64,000 bases of DNA, from assembly GCF_005281835.1 (NCBI RefSeq), contig NZ_RZIS01000003.1, positions 1-64,000 of the forward strand. The letters run 5' to 3'. This stretch comes from Vibrio profundi. GTDB taxonomy: Bacteria > Pseudomonadota > Gammaproteobacteria > Enterobacterales > Vibrionaceae. The position numbers and the translations under genes were made by a program. The notes beneath the pieces were generated by a model that saw only the letters and a list, made by a program, of their open reading frames with translations, had not been told where the DNA came from and ran no database searches. Of this stretch, positions 55,245 to 63,528 are shown piece by piece (position 1 is the stretch's first letter; each line of letters starts with the position of its first letter).

Positions 55245-55260
55245 TGTGATTGTTATCACT
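55245..55260 (+). promoter_or_regulatory. CRP-like site of the small-ORF promoter
   Basis: TGTGATTGTTATCACT matches TGTGA-N6-TCACA at 9 of 10 conserved positions. It is centred about 41 bp before the transcription start predicted from the -10-like TAGATT (55282-55287), the geometry of a class II CRP promoter. CRP control of the downstream small ORF is inferred. Confidence 0.55.
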
Positions 55261-55349
55261 GATATGCTAGGTAAACATCGATAGATTCGAATGGTTGGCA
55301 AATAAAAAATATAGCTCAAGAAGAGCAAATTAAGTAAAAGGAATATCCC

Positions 55350-55433
55350 ATGAAAAAAATGAGAAGAGCACAGCTTCATCGCGTTCGCATTCAATACTGG
55401 AAAGACACCGCGAAAGAAGCTTCAAAAAAATAA
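55350..55433 (+). CDS. small basic ORF of 27 residues
   Basis: ATG at 55350 is preceded by AAAAGGA (8 bases spacing), and the frame runs 27 codons to TAA (55431-55433). The peptide is strongly basic (it starts MKKMRRAQLHRVRIQYWKD and ends in KEASKK). It is followed by a hairpin (ATCGCT...AGCGAT) and by a larger inverted repeat, so it could be a short mRNA or a dual-function RNA. No family was recognised. Confidence 0.6.
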   Translation: MKKMRRAQLHRVRIQYWKDTAKEASKK

Positions 55434-55458
55434 TCGCTAACTGAGCGATCACCATCGA

Positions 55459-55498
55459 GCTGACATCACGTATTATATATACAGAAAAATGTCAGCTC
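55459..55498. repeat. 10-bp perfect inverted repeat after the small ORF
   Basis: GAGCTGACAT and ATGTCAGCTC flank a 20-base spacer. It could be the 3' structure of the small-ORF transcript. No T tract follows on the plus strand. Confidence 0.6.
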
Positions 55499-55563
55499 AC
55501 TATCTCCCTCTCTTGCTTCGACTCCCTTCTGCAACACCATCAATTTCCCTAACGTAAGAAATA

Positions 55564-55597
55564 AAAAACTCCCGACGAATCAGGAGCTTTGTTTTGT
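55564..55597 (-). terminator. possible terminator of the ABC-YtrA operon
   Basis: On the minus strand a short GCTCC...GGAG-type stem with an 11-base loop is followed by TTTTTT, about 30 bp after the permease stop. The stem is short, so confidence is moderate. Confidence 0.55.
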
Positions 55598-55624
55598 TCG
55601 GCTAGATCAATTCAAACCTTTAAA

Positions 55625-56482
55625 CTATCGACCTATTAGGCTTTTCCAGCTGACTTCATCGGTTCGATACAGCTGTAAGCTAGCCCATAATGCCGCGCCA
55701 CCAAGTACCAGATAGATTGCCCAATAAAGAAGGCTCATATTGAAGAAACCATCGAAAGGGTTTGATGCAAACAGAATGTTGACGGGTAGCGCTAACACTT
55801 CTGACATAAATTGCCCCACGCCATATAGCCCAAACAGCGCAATAGATAGCCACTTTGCTGCGTAACCAATTAATACAATGACTAAAATAGGCGAGTTGAC
55901 TAACTGAGATACCATTAAAGCAAGGCATGCGATTGGTAATAAGGCAATGGCAACCAACACCATTCTGGCAAAGAAGCTAAGCCAGTTAGTCAGCACATAT
56001 AACAGGGACTGCTGTTCTACTAGTAAGGCCAGTTGCTTGTTACTTCCAAGGTTTATCACCCATAGCAAAAAGTCAGCAGATAGAATCAGTAGTGAACATA
56101 TCGCCGGAATGACGATTAAGCCAAAACCTAGTTTTACCGCGTGAGTTAAACCATTGGATACAGGCATACTGCGCCAAAACATCGAGCTGCCTTCTTGGCG
56201 TTCTTTACGCAAGGTTTTTGGCAAGTATAGGGTGGTTAAAACCAGGGAAATGAGCCCAACGCCAAATGCGATCACCATGTTTAAATCACGAGCGAACTCC
56301 ATATGGGTTTCGCTAATATCACCGCGAAACTCCATTTGGAAAAAGATATCGTTTTGCACGGAGTCGCTTGAGAAAATACCCACGAACAGCAATAAACCAC
56401 ATAAGGCGACGAATAAAGGCAAACGCGTGACAAGCTTATGCTCTAAGAGTTCTTTTTCTAGCATAAAGATACTTGGGTGCAT
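55625..56482 (-). CDS. ABC transporter permease (ABC-2-like) of the YtrA operon
   Basis: This 285-residue membrane protein has about six hydrophobic segments (LPLFVALCGLLLFVGIF, MVIAFGVGLISLVLTTLY, and further ones). A large extracytoplasmic stretch lies between the first two (FSSDSVQNDIFFQMEFRGDISETHM). The ATP-binding partner is the gene upstream, whose stop codon overlaps its start (ATGA). No substrate is evident. In relatives such systems export peptides, antibiotics or cell-wall precursors. Confidence 0.88.
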   Translation of the reverse strand: MHPSIFMLEKELLEHKLVTRLPLFVALCGLLLFVGIFSSDSVQNDIFFQMEFRGDISETHMEFARDLNMVIAFGVGLISLVLTTLYLPKTLRKERQEGSSMFWRSMPVSNGLTHAVKLGFGLIVIPAICSLLILSADFLLWVINLGSNKQLALLVEQQSLLYVLTNWLSFFARMVLVAIALLPIACLALMVSQLVNSPILVIVLIGYAAKWLSIALFGLYGVGQFMSEVLALPVNILFASNPFDGFFNMSLLYWAIYLVLGGAALWASLQLYRTDEVSWKSLIGR

Positions 56483-57336
56483 TATTGAATCTCCGTTTGG
56501 GTTGCTAGGAATAGATCGGCCAACCTGACAGGGTAAATGCTGCCAAACTTTTCTATGTGTGTTTTGTCTGAGCTATTCAGAAGCCATTTATTGCTGCCTA
56601 AACCTGCTTGTCGAGAAAGCGGGGACAGCGCTTCTATTTCTGCATCATGAGTATGTGGAGCATCGAGAATTACGTAGTTTTGCTCAATACTTTCCATGCT
56701 CTCTTGGAGTACGCATTGGCCTTGTTTGAGGATCAATACATCAGTAAGTAGGTGTTCAATTTCAGACACTTCGTGGCTTGCGATGATGAGTGCGCGTTCA
56801 CCATCATGAAACCATTCAAGTAAATGACGATAAAAGGTCTCTCTGTATATAAGATCGAGCCCTAATGTTGGTTCGTCCAAAATGAGAACTTTTGTATCGG
56901 TCGCAATAATCAGGGCAAGGTGAAGCTGCACCTTCATTCCTTTGGAAAGGTTCTTAATTTTTGCGCCATCTTTTATGTCTGTTGCACGTAAGGTCTGTAC
57001 GGCTTTGTCGATATCAAAACTAGGGTGAACGCCAGATGTATATTTGAGGAGTTGTCTGACGGTCATCCATTCAGGCAGTACATTAACGTCTGAGATGTAA
57101 GAAAGGTGCTGCATCATCTCTGTGTGATCGTTAATAGGGTGGCAACCATTGACTTCAATGCTGCCTTGAAAGTGGTGACCACCCAATAAGGCCTTGATTA
57201 ACGTCGACTTTCCGGCGCCATTGTGACCCAGTAGGCCCAGCACTTGCCCTGCGTTCAATTCGAAAGTCACATTCTGAATTCCAACTTTATCTGAATACGC
57301 TTTAGTCACATCTTTTGCGGTGAGTAATGGTGTCAT
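56482..57336 (-). CDS. ABC transporter ATP-binding protein of the YtrA operon
   Basis: This 284-residue ATPase has Walker A GLLGHNGAGKSTLIKALL, the signature IKNLSKGMKVQLHLALII and Walker B VLILDEPTLGLDLIY. A C-terminal region of about 65 residues follows the H-loop. The signature has SKGM in place of SGGQ, as in several YtrB-like proteins. Its start overlaps the stop of the GntR-type regulator gene by one base and its stop overlaps the start of the permease gene. Confidence 0.93.
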   Translation of the reverse strand: MTPLLTAKDVTKAYSDKVGIQNVTFELNAGQVLGLLGHNGAGKSTLIKALLGGHHFQGSIEVNGCHPINDHTEMMQHLSYISDVNVLPEWMTVRQLLKYTSGVHPSFDIDKAVQTLRATDIKDGAKIKNLSKGMKVQLHLALIIATDTKVLILDEPTLGLDLIYRETFYRHLLEWFHDGERALIIASHEVSEIEHLLTDVLILKQGQCVLQESMESIEQNYVILDAPHTHDAEIEALSPLSRQAGLGSNKWLLNSSDKTHIEKFGSIYPVRLADLFLATQTEIQ

Positions 57337-57704
57337 TATTGGCCTTTCATTTGTAGTTTTAGCTGTTTAATAAACTCTTCTACGTCCATATCGATATGAC
57401 GCAAAGTGTCGGCTATTTGAGGAACTTGCTGTTGGATGAATTGAGCACGTTTACTAGTTTTTAGTTGTTCAATCGCGCCAAGGGCGACAAACATACCTTG
57501 CCCACGCTTCTTTTCGACAAGCCCTTCATCTACAAGTAATTGGTAGCTCTTCATTACCGTTAAGTGATTAATTTTTAGGTCAGTAGCGACCGTTCTAATA
57601 GAGGGGAGCGCTGCACCTTCTCGCCAGATCCCTTGAAGGATTTGCTGGCTTATTTGATCACTTAGCTGCCGAAAAATAGGCTGGTTATCGTTCCAATCAG
57701 TCAT
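57336..57704 (-). CDS. YtrA-type GntR family repressor
   Basis: This 122-residue protein has a GntR winged helix (about 10-75, PIFRQLSDQISQQILQGIWREGAALPSIRTVATDLKINHLTVMKSYQLLVDEGLVEKKRGQGMFVA) and a short helical tail, as in YtrA regulators. It lies at the head of an ABC operon (regulator, ATPase, permease). In Gram-positive relatives the operon is induced by cell-wall-active antibiotics. A large palindrome lies 19 bp upstream of its start. Confidence 0.93.
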   Translation of the reverse strand: MTDWNDNQPIFRQLSDQISQQILQGIWREGAALPSIRTVATDLKINHLTVMKSYQLLVDEGLVEKKRGQGMFVALGAIEQLKTSKRAQFIQQQVPQIADTLRHIDMDVEEFIKQLKLQMKGQ

Positions 57705-57723
57705 TACATGCGCTTTGTTGTTT

Positions 57724-57747
57724 GGTGTTATACATAACTATAACACC
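57724..57747. promoter_or_regulatory. 24-bp palindromic operator of the YtrA-type operon
   Basis: GGTGTTATA (57724-57732) and TATAACACC (57739-57747) form a perfect 9-bp inverted repeat with a 6-base spacer. It matches the general GTGT...ACAC form of YtrA-subfamily operators and overlaps the region where the promoter of the operon must lie. Confidence 0.75.
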
Positions 57748-57874
57748 ATAATTGAAGATGATGAAAGAGGAAGAATGAACTCAGTATCGCAATTTTCCAT
57801 ATAGGGATAGTCGTACCATTAAAAAAATGAGACTATATGGTACTACGTACTATTATTGTTTTGGTTAATTAGAG

Positions 57875-60373
57875 ATGCTGCATTTTAACGATAGAAAATT
57901 GGTTTGGTTTATCAAGTACCTACCTATTTCGATCATTGTTGTTTCGGCGATCATTATTAATGCAGCCATGTTTTTTGGCATCAACCAGAAAGTAAAAGCT
58001 TTAGTTGAAGTAGTAAAAACCGACTACGTAGCTTCTCAAAAGCTATTGATTGAGACTCAAGTACTACAGGTATCTCAGCAAGTGGAACATATTCAACTTG
58101 CGGTGAACCATGAAATAAAGAAGAAGATAAAACTGAGAATGGATCGAGCTTATACGATGGCTCAGAATATTTACTCTTCTAATCAGCACCTGCCAGAAGA
58201 CGACCTAAAACGAATGATCATCCGCGAGCTCCGAAAGCTCAGGTACGATGATGGTCGGGGCTATATCTATCTTTATGACATGGATGGAAATAGCGTCATG
58301 CACCCAATTATTCCTGAGATTGAAAGCACCAACCGTTTGCATGTTAAAGACGTGAATGGAGATGAAGTCATAAAGAGTCACATTGATTCTTTGCAGGGGA
58401 AACAAGGTGCTTACTCTAGGTATTGGTATATCAAACCGGGTCATGGTGATGTTGAGTTTGAGAAGATCAGTTATAACCGTCGATTCGAGCCTTTTAACTG
58501 GTACTTGGGGACGGGCGAGTATGTGGTGGATATCGAACAGCTAAGCCAAGAACGAATTCTCACCATATTGTCTCAGATTAAAATTGGCGATAATGGCTAT
58601 ATTTTTGTTTTTGAAAAGAGTGGAAAAAGTTTACTGACGTCAAATCGTATTACCAAACATACAAGCAGGAATGCTTACGATGTGTTTGGTGAAGCCTTTA
58701 TGCACGACGTATTAAGTGTTGCAAAGCTGGGTGGTTTTGTTGATTACCAAACTTACGATAAATCGGGAACCTTTGGCCCGAAAAGCAGCTACATGAAAGA
58801 GTTGGATCGTTGGGGGTGGATCATCGGAACTGGGGTCTACTTAGATCAAGTCAATGAATCCATTGAATTACGCAAAGACGAACTGCTACTGGAATCGAGA
58901 CAAGAGTACCGAGTCGTGTTGGCGATTAGTTTGATTGCTACATTGCTGTGTATCTTTTTAAGCGTGTTAGTCAGTCGAAAAGTGTCTGCGCGCTTCATTC
59001 AAATGGAAACGCGAATCGCCAACGACTTTAACCGTTTGCAGACGAGCCAACGTAGGTTACAGCATATGGCTAAGCATGATTCCTTGACCGCGTTACCGAA
59101 TCGCTCTGAGCTGGAACTTAGAATCGCGAAAAGCATTGCTCACTCTAAGCTGGAAGACAAATTGTTGGCGGTTGTTTTCCTTGACCTTGATGATTTTAAG
59201 CGGATTAACGATCAATATGGTCACACTTATGGTGACGAACTGCTTAGGCAGATAGGTCAAAGGTTTGAATCGGTATTAGGTTCAAGTGATACCGTGTCGC
59301 GCTTTGGTGGCGATGAGTTCGTTTTTTGTTTGTCTGGGTTAAACGAGATTGCAGAAGCGGAAGAAAAAGTGATCAAAATTCGCAACACCTTCAAGCAAGA
59401 GTTCAACCTTGGCTCGGTATCGGTGAATGCGAAATGTTCGGCTGGCGTTGCTATGTATCCCTATGACGGGTGCAAAGTTGAAGAGTTGCTAACCAAAGCT
59501 GACATCGTATTGTACAAAGCGAAAGAGAGCCATAAAGGTGATGCGATTTTCTATGATGATGTCATCAACAAACAGGTTCAATTCGATTTTGCTGTAGAAG
59601 AGCACCTAGAGCATGCGATTACAAATCGAGAGTTGAATGTGGTGTATCAACCGCAAGTCGATTCAAAAACTCAGCAGCTTAAAGGTATAGAAGCCTTGTG
59701 TCGTTGGGAAAACCCTGAGCTTGGCTTCGTGTCTCCGCTCGATTTCATTCCCGCAGCGGAGCGCACAGGGCAGATCCACATGATAGGTGAATATGTCTTG
59801 AAACAAGCGTGTCGAGATACCTTAAGGCTCATGCCGAACGGTGAAGGAGCGGTTGGCGTGTCAGTGAACGTTTCTCCTAAGCAATTATTGGAGCCAGAGT
59901 TCGTTTATCGAGTGACCCGTTTGGTTGCGGAATCGGGGCTCGATGCAAAGCGTGTGACCTTGGAAATTACAGAGAATATTCTAATTAAAGAGCTTAATAT
60001 CGTGGAGCCGATATTACTTCAATTGCGAGAATACGGCTTTGGCATTTCGCTTGACGATTTTGGTACTGGATTTTCGTCACTGAACTATTTGAATACACTA
60101 CCGATCAGCGAGATCAAAATTGATCGCTCTTTCATTGGTAAATTGAATACCAGTCAGCACAGTGAAACCTTGGTGAAAGCCATTATTGAAATTGGCGCTT
60201 CCTGCCAAATGAAAGTCGTCGCGGAAGGGGTGGAAACTAACGAACAACTACAAACGCTTAAACAGTATCAGTGTGACTTATTACAAGGTTACTACTTTGA
60301 CAAGCCGCTTAGCGCCAATGCATTGATTGAAAGCTACACCTCAGATAGCGAAGCGCTATGTTGTGAGCTTTAA
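57875..60373 (+). CDS. Cache-GGDEF-EAL cyclic-di-GMP enzyme
   Basis: This 832-residue inner-membrane protein has a TM helix (about 13-33), two Cache-type sensor modules in the periplasm (about 85-200 and 220-330; DDGRGYIYLYDMDGNSVMHP and IGDNGYIFVFEKSGKSLLTS) and a TM helix (about 350-370). The GGDEF domain has intact motif GGDEF (478-482), and the EAL domain has intact EAL (606-608), SVNVSPKQL, EITENIL, DDFGTGFSSL and AEGVET. The inhibitory RxxD site before GGDEF is absent (GSSD there). Both cyclase and phosphodiesterase activities are possible. The start follows TTAGAG; the ligand is unknown. Confidence 0.95.
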   Translation: MLHFNDRKLVWFIKYLPISIIVVSAIIINAAMFFGINQKVKALVEVVKTDYVASQKLLIETQVLQVSQQVEHIQLAVNHEIKKKIKLRMDRAYTMAQNIYSSNQHLPEDDLKRMIIRELRKLRYDDGRGYIYLYDMDGNSVMHPIIPEIESTNRLHVKDVNGDEVIKSHIDSLQGKQGAYSRYWYIKPGHGDVEFEKISYNRRFEPFNWYLGTGEYVVDIEQLSQERILTILSQIKIGDNGYIFVFEKSGKSLLTSNRITKHTSRNAYDVFGEAFMHDVLSVAKLGGFVDYQTYDKSGTFGPKSSYMKELDRWGWIIGTGVYLDQVNESIELRKDELLLESRQEYRVVLAISLIATLLCIFLSVLVSRKVSARFIQMETRIANDFNRLQTSQRRLQHMAKHDSLTALPNRSELELRIAKSIAHSKLEDKLLAVVFLDLDDFKRINDQYGHTYGDELLRQIGQRFESVLGSSDTVSRFGGDEFVFCLSGLNEIAEAEEKVIKIRNTFKQEFNLGSVSVNAKCSAGVAMYPYDGCKVEELLTKADIVLYKAKESHKGDAIFYDDVINKQVQFDFAVEEHLEHAITNRELNVVYQPQVDSKTQQLKGIEALCRWENPELGFVSPLDFIPAAERTGQIHMIGEYVLKQACRDTLRLMPNGEGAVGVSVNVSPKQLLEPEFVYRVTRLVAESGLDAKRVTLEITENILIKELNIVEPILLQLREYGFGISLDDFGTGFSSLNYLNTLPISEIKIDRSFIGKLNTSQHSETLVKAIIEIGASCQMKVVAEGVETNEQLQTLKQYQCDLLQGYYFDKPLSANALIESYTSDSEALCCEL

Positions 60374-60388
60374 TCTGTTCATCTCAAG

Positions 60389-61180
60389 TTACTTTGCTTC
60401 AAAGACATAGGCGGAAGAGTGAAGTGTTTTGTTTGGTTCTTCACTTTTTAAAATATGGCACATGAAGCCAATCTGAGCCGTTCTCTGGTAATCGTCGACA
60501 TTATGGTTAAACCCATAAGATGTGGCGGGGCATACTGTTTGTGGTACTTGATTCGCTAAGGTCAAGTCGAAATGGGCGTGAGCATGGCCGCTTAATACTG
60601 CAATAGTTTGAGGGTGTATTGCGTCCATCACTTTAAGGTTGTTTTCAATCCCAATTTCCTGAAACCACTGAGCGCCGACATTCAGTAAAGGATGGTGTAT
60701 TACAACAATGCTTTGCTTTTTACGAGACTGCGATTTCAGTGCGGAGAGTCCGCGCTTAGCCAGTCTTCCTGAGCCAAGCGCCATCTCGGAAAAAGGCTTA
60801 TCGCTAGAATCCAAACAAATAATTTGGCATCGATGATCCAACGGAATGCGGCTGCGTATTTGAATCCGACTGCCTTGAAAGGCGGTTTTCATGAGATCTC
60901 TGTCGTCATGATTGCCAGCAATCGCGTATATATGTGAAATAGAGGTGTGAGTTTCGACCGCGGCCTTGAATGCTTGGTATAGCGCAAGTGTCGGTTGGCA
61001 TACTAAATCACCGGTCAGCAGCAGTATGTCTTGTTCGCCATTAAAAGTAAGGCGCGAACAAGTCGTACTGACGCGGTTCTGTTCTATTTGGTTGAGAATA
61101 TAGATTAAGCGTTCGGTAGGCTGAGTTTCTTCCGCCGAAAGGTGGCAATCACTTAGTTGGTAGATTCTTCTTTCATTCAC
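60389..61180 (-). CDS. metallophosphoesterase, CpdA-like
   Basis: This 263-residue protein has calcineurin-type motifs in order: QLSDCHLS (Asp, His), LLLTGDLV (GD), AIAGNHDDRD (GNHD), VVIHHPLLN, and SGHAHAHFD (GHAHAH). The order and spacing fit the class III cyclic nucleotide phosphodiesterase CpdA, which cleaves cAMP. Substrate remains unproven from sequence. The start is GTG at 61180 with AGGTGAGAA before it. Confidence 0.88.
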   Translation of the reverse strand: MNERRIYQLSDCHLSAEETQPTERLIYILNQIEQNRVSTTCSRLTFNGEQDILLLTGDLVCQPTLALYQAFKAAVETHTSISHIYAIAGNHDDRDLMKTAFQGSRIQIRSRIPLDHRCQIICLDSSDKPFSEMALGSGRLAKRGLSALKSQSRKKQSIVVIHHPLLNVGAQWFQEIGIENNLKVMDAIHPQTIAVLSGHAHAHFDLTLANQVPQTVCPATSYGFNHNVDDYQRTAQIGFMCHILKSEEPNKTLHSSAYVFEAK

Positions 61181-61394
61181 GTGAACTTCTCACCTATCTA
61201 ATCACAAATAACACGGGATTTCGGGCGCAAAATTTACCTTGAATCGATAGGGATAGAAAGTAGATTCCCACGAAAGTCTTGATGGCGTGACTTTGCTAAC
61301 ATTTGGGGCTGCTAGAGTGTAAACAAATGTTTGATTTGGTCTGCCGTCCTTTAAAGCATAGACACAGATTACAGTGACTGGGTAATTTGAGAAC

Positions 61395-61424
61395 AAAGGC
61401 TCCTATCGCGAGCTTGGAGCCTTT
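61395..61424 (-). terminator. possible terminator after the prepilin gene
   Basis: AAAGGCTCC and GGAGCCTTT form a 9-bp perfect stem with a 12-base loop. It lies just beyond the prepilin stop. The T tract is weak on both strands. Confidence 0.55.
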
Positions 61425-61441
61425 ACTTTGTGACATTGAGT

Positions 61442-61951
61442 TTAGCAACCATCCTGCAAACGAATGATTTGCGGGGTACGATGAGGGCGGTATAACACTT
61501 GGCAAAAAGGGCCGTCTTCTTTAAAGGTATAGCTATCTTTATTAAAGGTAATGGCCGCAATTAGGTGCTCTTGTTCATTAGGGTTTTGATGATCCGCATC
61601 ATCGGCTTTGTTTCTTACGTAAAGCTTTGCACTTTCGTCGTTGGTATCAATGTTCATTAAGCGTTCGACGGATTCAATAAAGGCAATCGGATAGCCCCGG
61701 CATACAAAGAAACCTTCTACTTCCACCTTAGTCCCGGCTGCGCAATCTCCTTCTACACCACTTATGGCTGACTTAGCATAGATCATGTCGATGCCTGTCC
61801 GAAGGTTGCCCGCTACGCCGTCGATCTTGCTAGAACGGGCATCACTTTGGACGCCCGCAAACTTCATCATGGCTATTGACGCGACAAACGCCATGATAAC
61901 CACGCTCGCGATCAGCTCTAGAAGGGTGAAACCTTTTTGCTTAGCGATCAC
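61442..61951 (-). CDS. type IV pilin-like / type II pseudopilin protein
   Basis: This 169-residue protein starts MIAKQKGFTLLELIASVVIMAFV. This is a class III signal peptide with cleavage expected between G7 and F8 and the conserved Glu at +5 (E12). The rest has a single pair of Cys-containing loops (DCAAGTKVEVEGFFVCRG; CQVLYRPHRTPQIIRLQDGC) typical of minor pilins of MSHA-like systems. It follows a lipoprotein gene with a 4-base ATGA overlap, not a pilus assembly operon. It therefore may use an assembly apparatus encoded elsewhere. Confidence 0.85.
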   Translation of the reverse strand: MIAKQKGFTLLELIASVVIMAFVASIAMMKFAGVQSDARSSKIDGVAGNLRTGIDMIYAKSAISGVEGDCAAGTKVEVEGFFVCRGYPIAFIESVERLMNIDTNDESAKLYVRNKADDADHQNPNEQEHLIAAITFNKDSYTFKEDGPFCQVLYRPHRTPQIIRLQDGC

Positions 61952-62643
61952 TCTTCAGGGCGCCAGCTCAATGCACTTGCAATCGTACCAATGACAAGTG
62001 TGTCTTTTTGGGACTCATTAAGCTCTGGCAACATCTGCAGTGTTAACATACCGTTGGTTTGCGCTGCGGCTACTTCTTGCGAACCTTGTTTGAAGCTATA
62101 ACCTAGTGCGTTTTCCACCGACATCATTAAATCTTTACTCGAGTGCACAGTTTCGACGCTAAAGTTTGTATCACCAACACGCACGAATCCGGTTTCTTTC
62201 TTCTCTAGGCTCAGCTTGATCATGCCTGCTTGTGGCTCAAGTTCGAATTCTCCGACTTCTTGGCCGTCTTGAGTCACTGTGCATCGATAAGGCTGGTTTC
62301 CCCCGAAGTCTACACCCATGTAATTCACAGATGTACCACCACCAGAACAGACTAGTTGCCACTGATGGCCATTATCATTACGAGTGATCTCTGCTGCCAA
62401 CTCTCCGTCTTTAAACGATACGGTATCAAACCATGTCGAGCTAGATGAATTGCGGCTGTATTTACCTTGGTACAAACCCGCTAGGTCAAAAGTCCCCTCT
62501 TGTCCTAGGCCCCAGAAATCACCGTCAGTCTTCATCATTAATTCTGGTTGCGCGCTAACGGCATCTGATTTTTCCATGATGGCAACACTGCCACACGCTG
62601 TTAATGCCAATGTAGGGATGAGAATAGAAAGACGCTTTTTCAT
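61948..62643 (-). CDS. outer-membrane or periplasmic lipoprotein, unknown function
   Basis: This 231-residue protein has a lipoprotein signal: KKRLSILIPTLALTACGS with the lipobox LTAC (C17). The mature part shows no family that I recognise. It has a Gly/Ser/Asp-rich middle (WQLVCSGGGTSVNYMGVDFGGNQPYRC with two Cys) and a final helix. Its stop overlaps the start of the pilin-like gene (ATGA), so the two are probably translated together. The pairing may indicate a pilus-associated lipoprotein. Confidence 0.78.
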   Translation of the reverse strand: MKKRLSILIPTLALTACGSVAIMEKSDAVSAQPELMMKTDGDFWGLGQEGTFDLAGLYQGKYSRNSSSSTWFDTVSFKDGELAAEITRNDNGHQWQLVCSGGGTSVNYMGVDFGGNQPYRCTVTQDGQEVGEFELEPQAGMIKLSLEKKETGFVRVGDTNFSVETVHSSKDLMMSVENALGYSFKQGSQEVAAAQTNGMLTLQMLPELNESQKDTLVIGTIASALSWRPEE

Positions 62644-62964
62644 GGTGGTATCTGCTCGCTAAATAGTAATGGGAGATGAATTTTCAAAGAGAATAATTGA
62701 AACCACAGATTGAAAATAGAGAGTGGAATGAGGGCTACTGACGAGAGTGATTATGTAAGCAAGGTTAAAGTATTAAAAGTGATAAATAACAGTTGTTTAG
62801 CTGGGTGTTTTACATTGTATTAGCTTTGTAAGGCCGTGTAAGAGCTAGCTAAACTAGCTCTGGTTAAGGATTAGGTCGACTTTAAAAGTTGCTGCGTAGT
62901 GTACTTTGAGAAGGAAGGCAGTCCTGTTTTTCGTTAGCTCTCTGATAGGTTGTGGCTTATAGGC
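62644..62964. other. 321-bp spacer between the lipoprotein operon and the hypothetical gene
   Basis: It contains the perfect inverted repeat AGAGCTAG-N5-CTAGCTCT (62841-62861) and A/T-rich sequence. No ORF or known element was recognised. Confidence 0.4.
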
Positions 62965-63528
62965 TTATAAATTAAGCGAGCGAGTGATCTTTATAACTTT
63001 CCCGTCGCTAGTGGTTTCCGCTATGTAGCCCTTTTTGTCGTCAAAAAACTCGCCGTTAATAAATACCCAGCCATTTTCAACCTGCGTCAATTGTTTTGGG
63101 AATCGTTCATCAAACATAGATTCACTAGGGTAAACCGTTTCTATGGCTTCAAATAGCAACTGTGCTTGCTCGCTATCGCGTACGACAAAGTTTGGTTTGA
63201 GGCAGAAGGTGAGCTCTGGCAAAGGTTCGGTTGATGTTGGCATCGTCATTAAGCCAAGAGATTGTTCGTGAGAATAATATAGAAAACTCTCTGAACTCGA
63301 TTCCCCACCGTCTGCTGACATTAGGTAAGGTGTCGCCTGATAGAAGTCGCAATCGAATACCATCTTTTGAATAATGCTTTTATTCTGGTTTACTTCAAAT
63401 TTTATTCTTTTGGCGACTCGTTCTTTTATGCTTTGTTCGATTGAATTTTGTGAATTGTCCTGATTTGCGAACGCAAGTCCTGTTAGAACCATGGAAATGA
63501 GGCCGATTTTTAAAATTATTTTAAACAT
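62965..63528 (-). CDS. exported protein of unknown function
   Basis: This 187-residue protein has a signal peptide (about 1-21, IILKIGLISMVLTGLAFA) and a mature part of 166 residues with two Cys (CDFYQATPYL and LTFCLKPNF). It includes the strand-like end WVFINGEFFDDKKGYIAETTSDGKVIKITRSL. No family was recognised. It is monocistronic as far as the window shows. Confidence 0.75.
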   Translation of the reverse strand: MFKIILKIGLISMVLTGLAFANQDNSQNSIEQSIKERVAKRIKFEVNQNKSIIQKMVFDCDFYQATPYLMSADGGESSSESFLYYSHEQSLGLMTMPTSTEPLPELTFCLKPNFVVRDSEQAQLLFEAIETVYPSESMFDERFPKQLTQVENGWVFINGEFFDDKKGYIAETTSDGKVIKITRSLNL

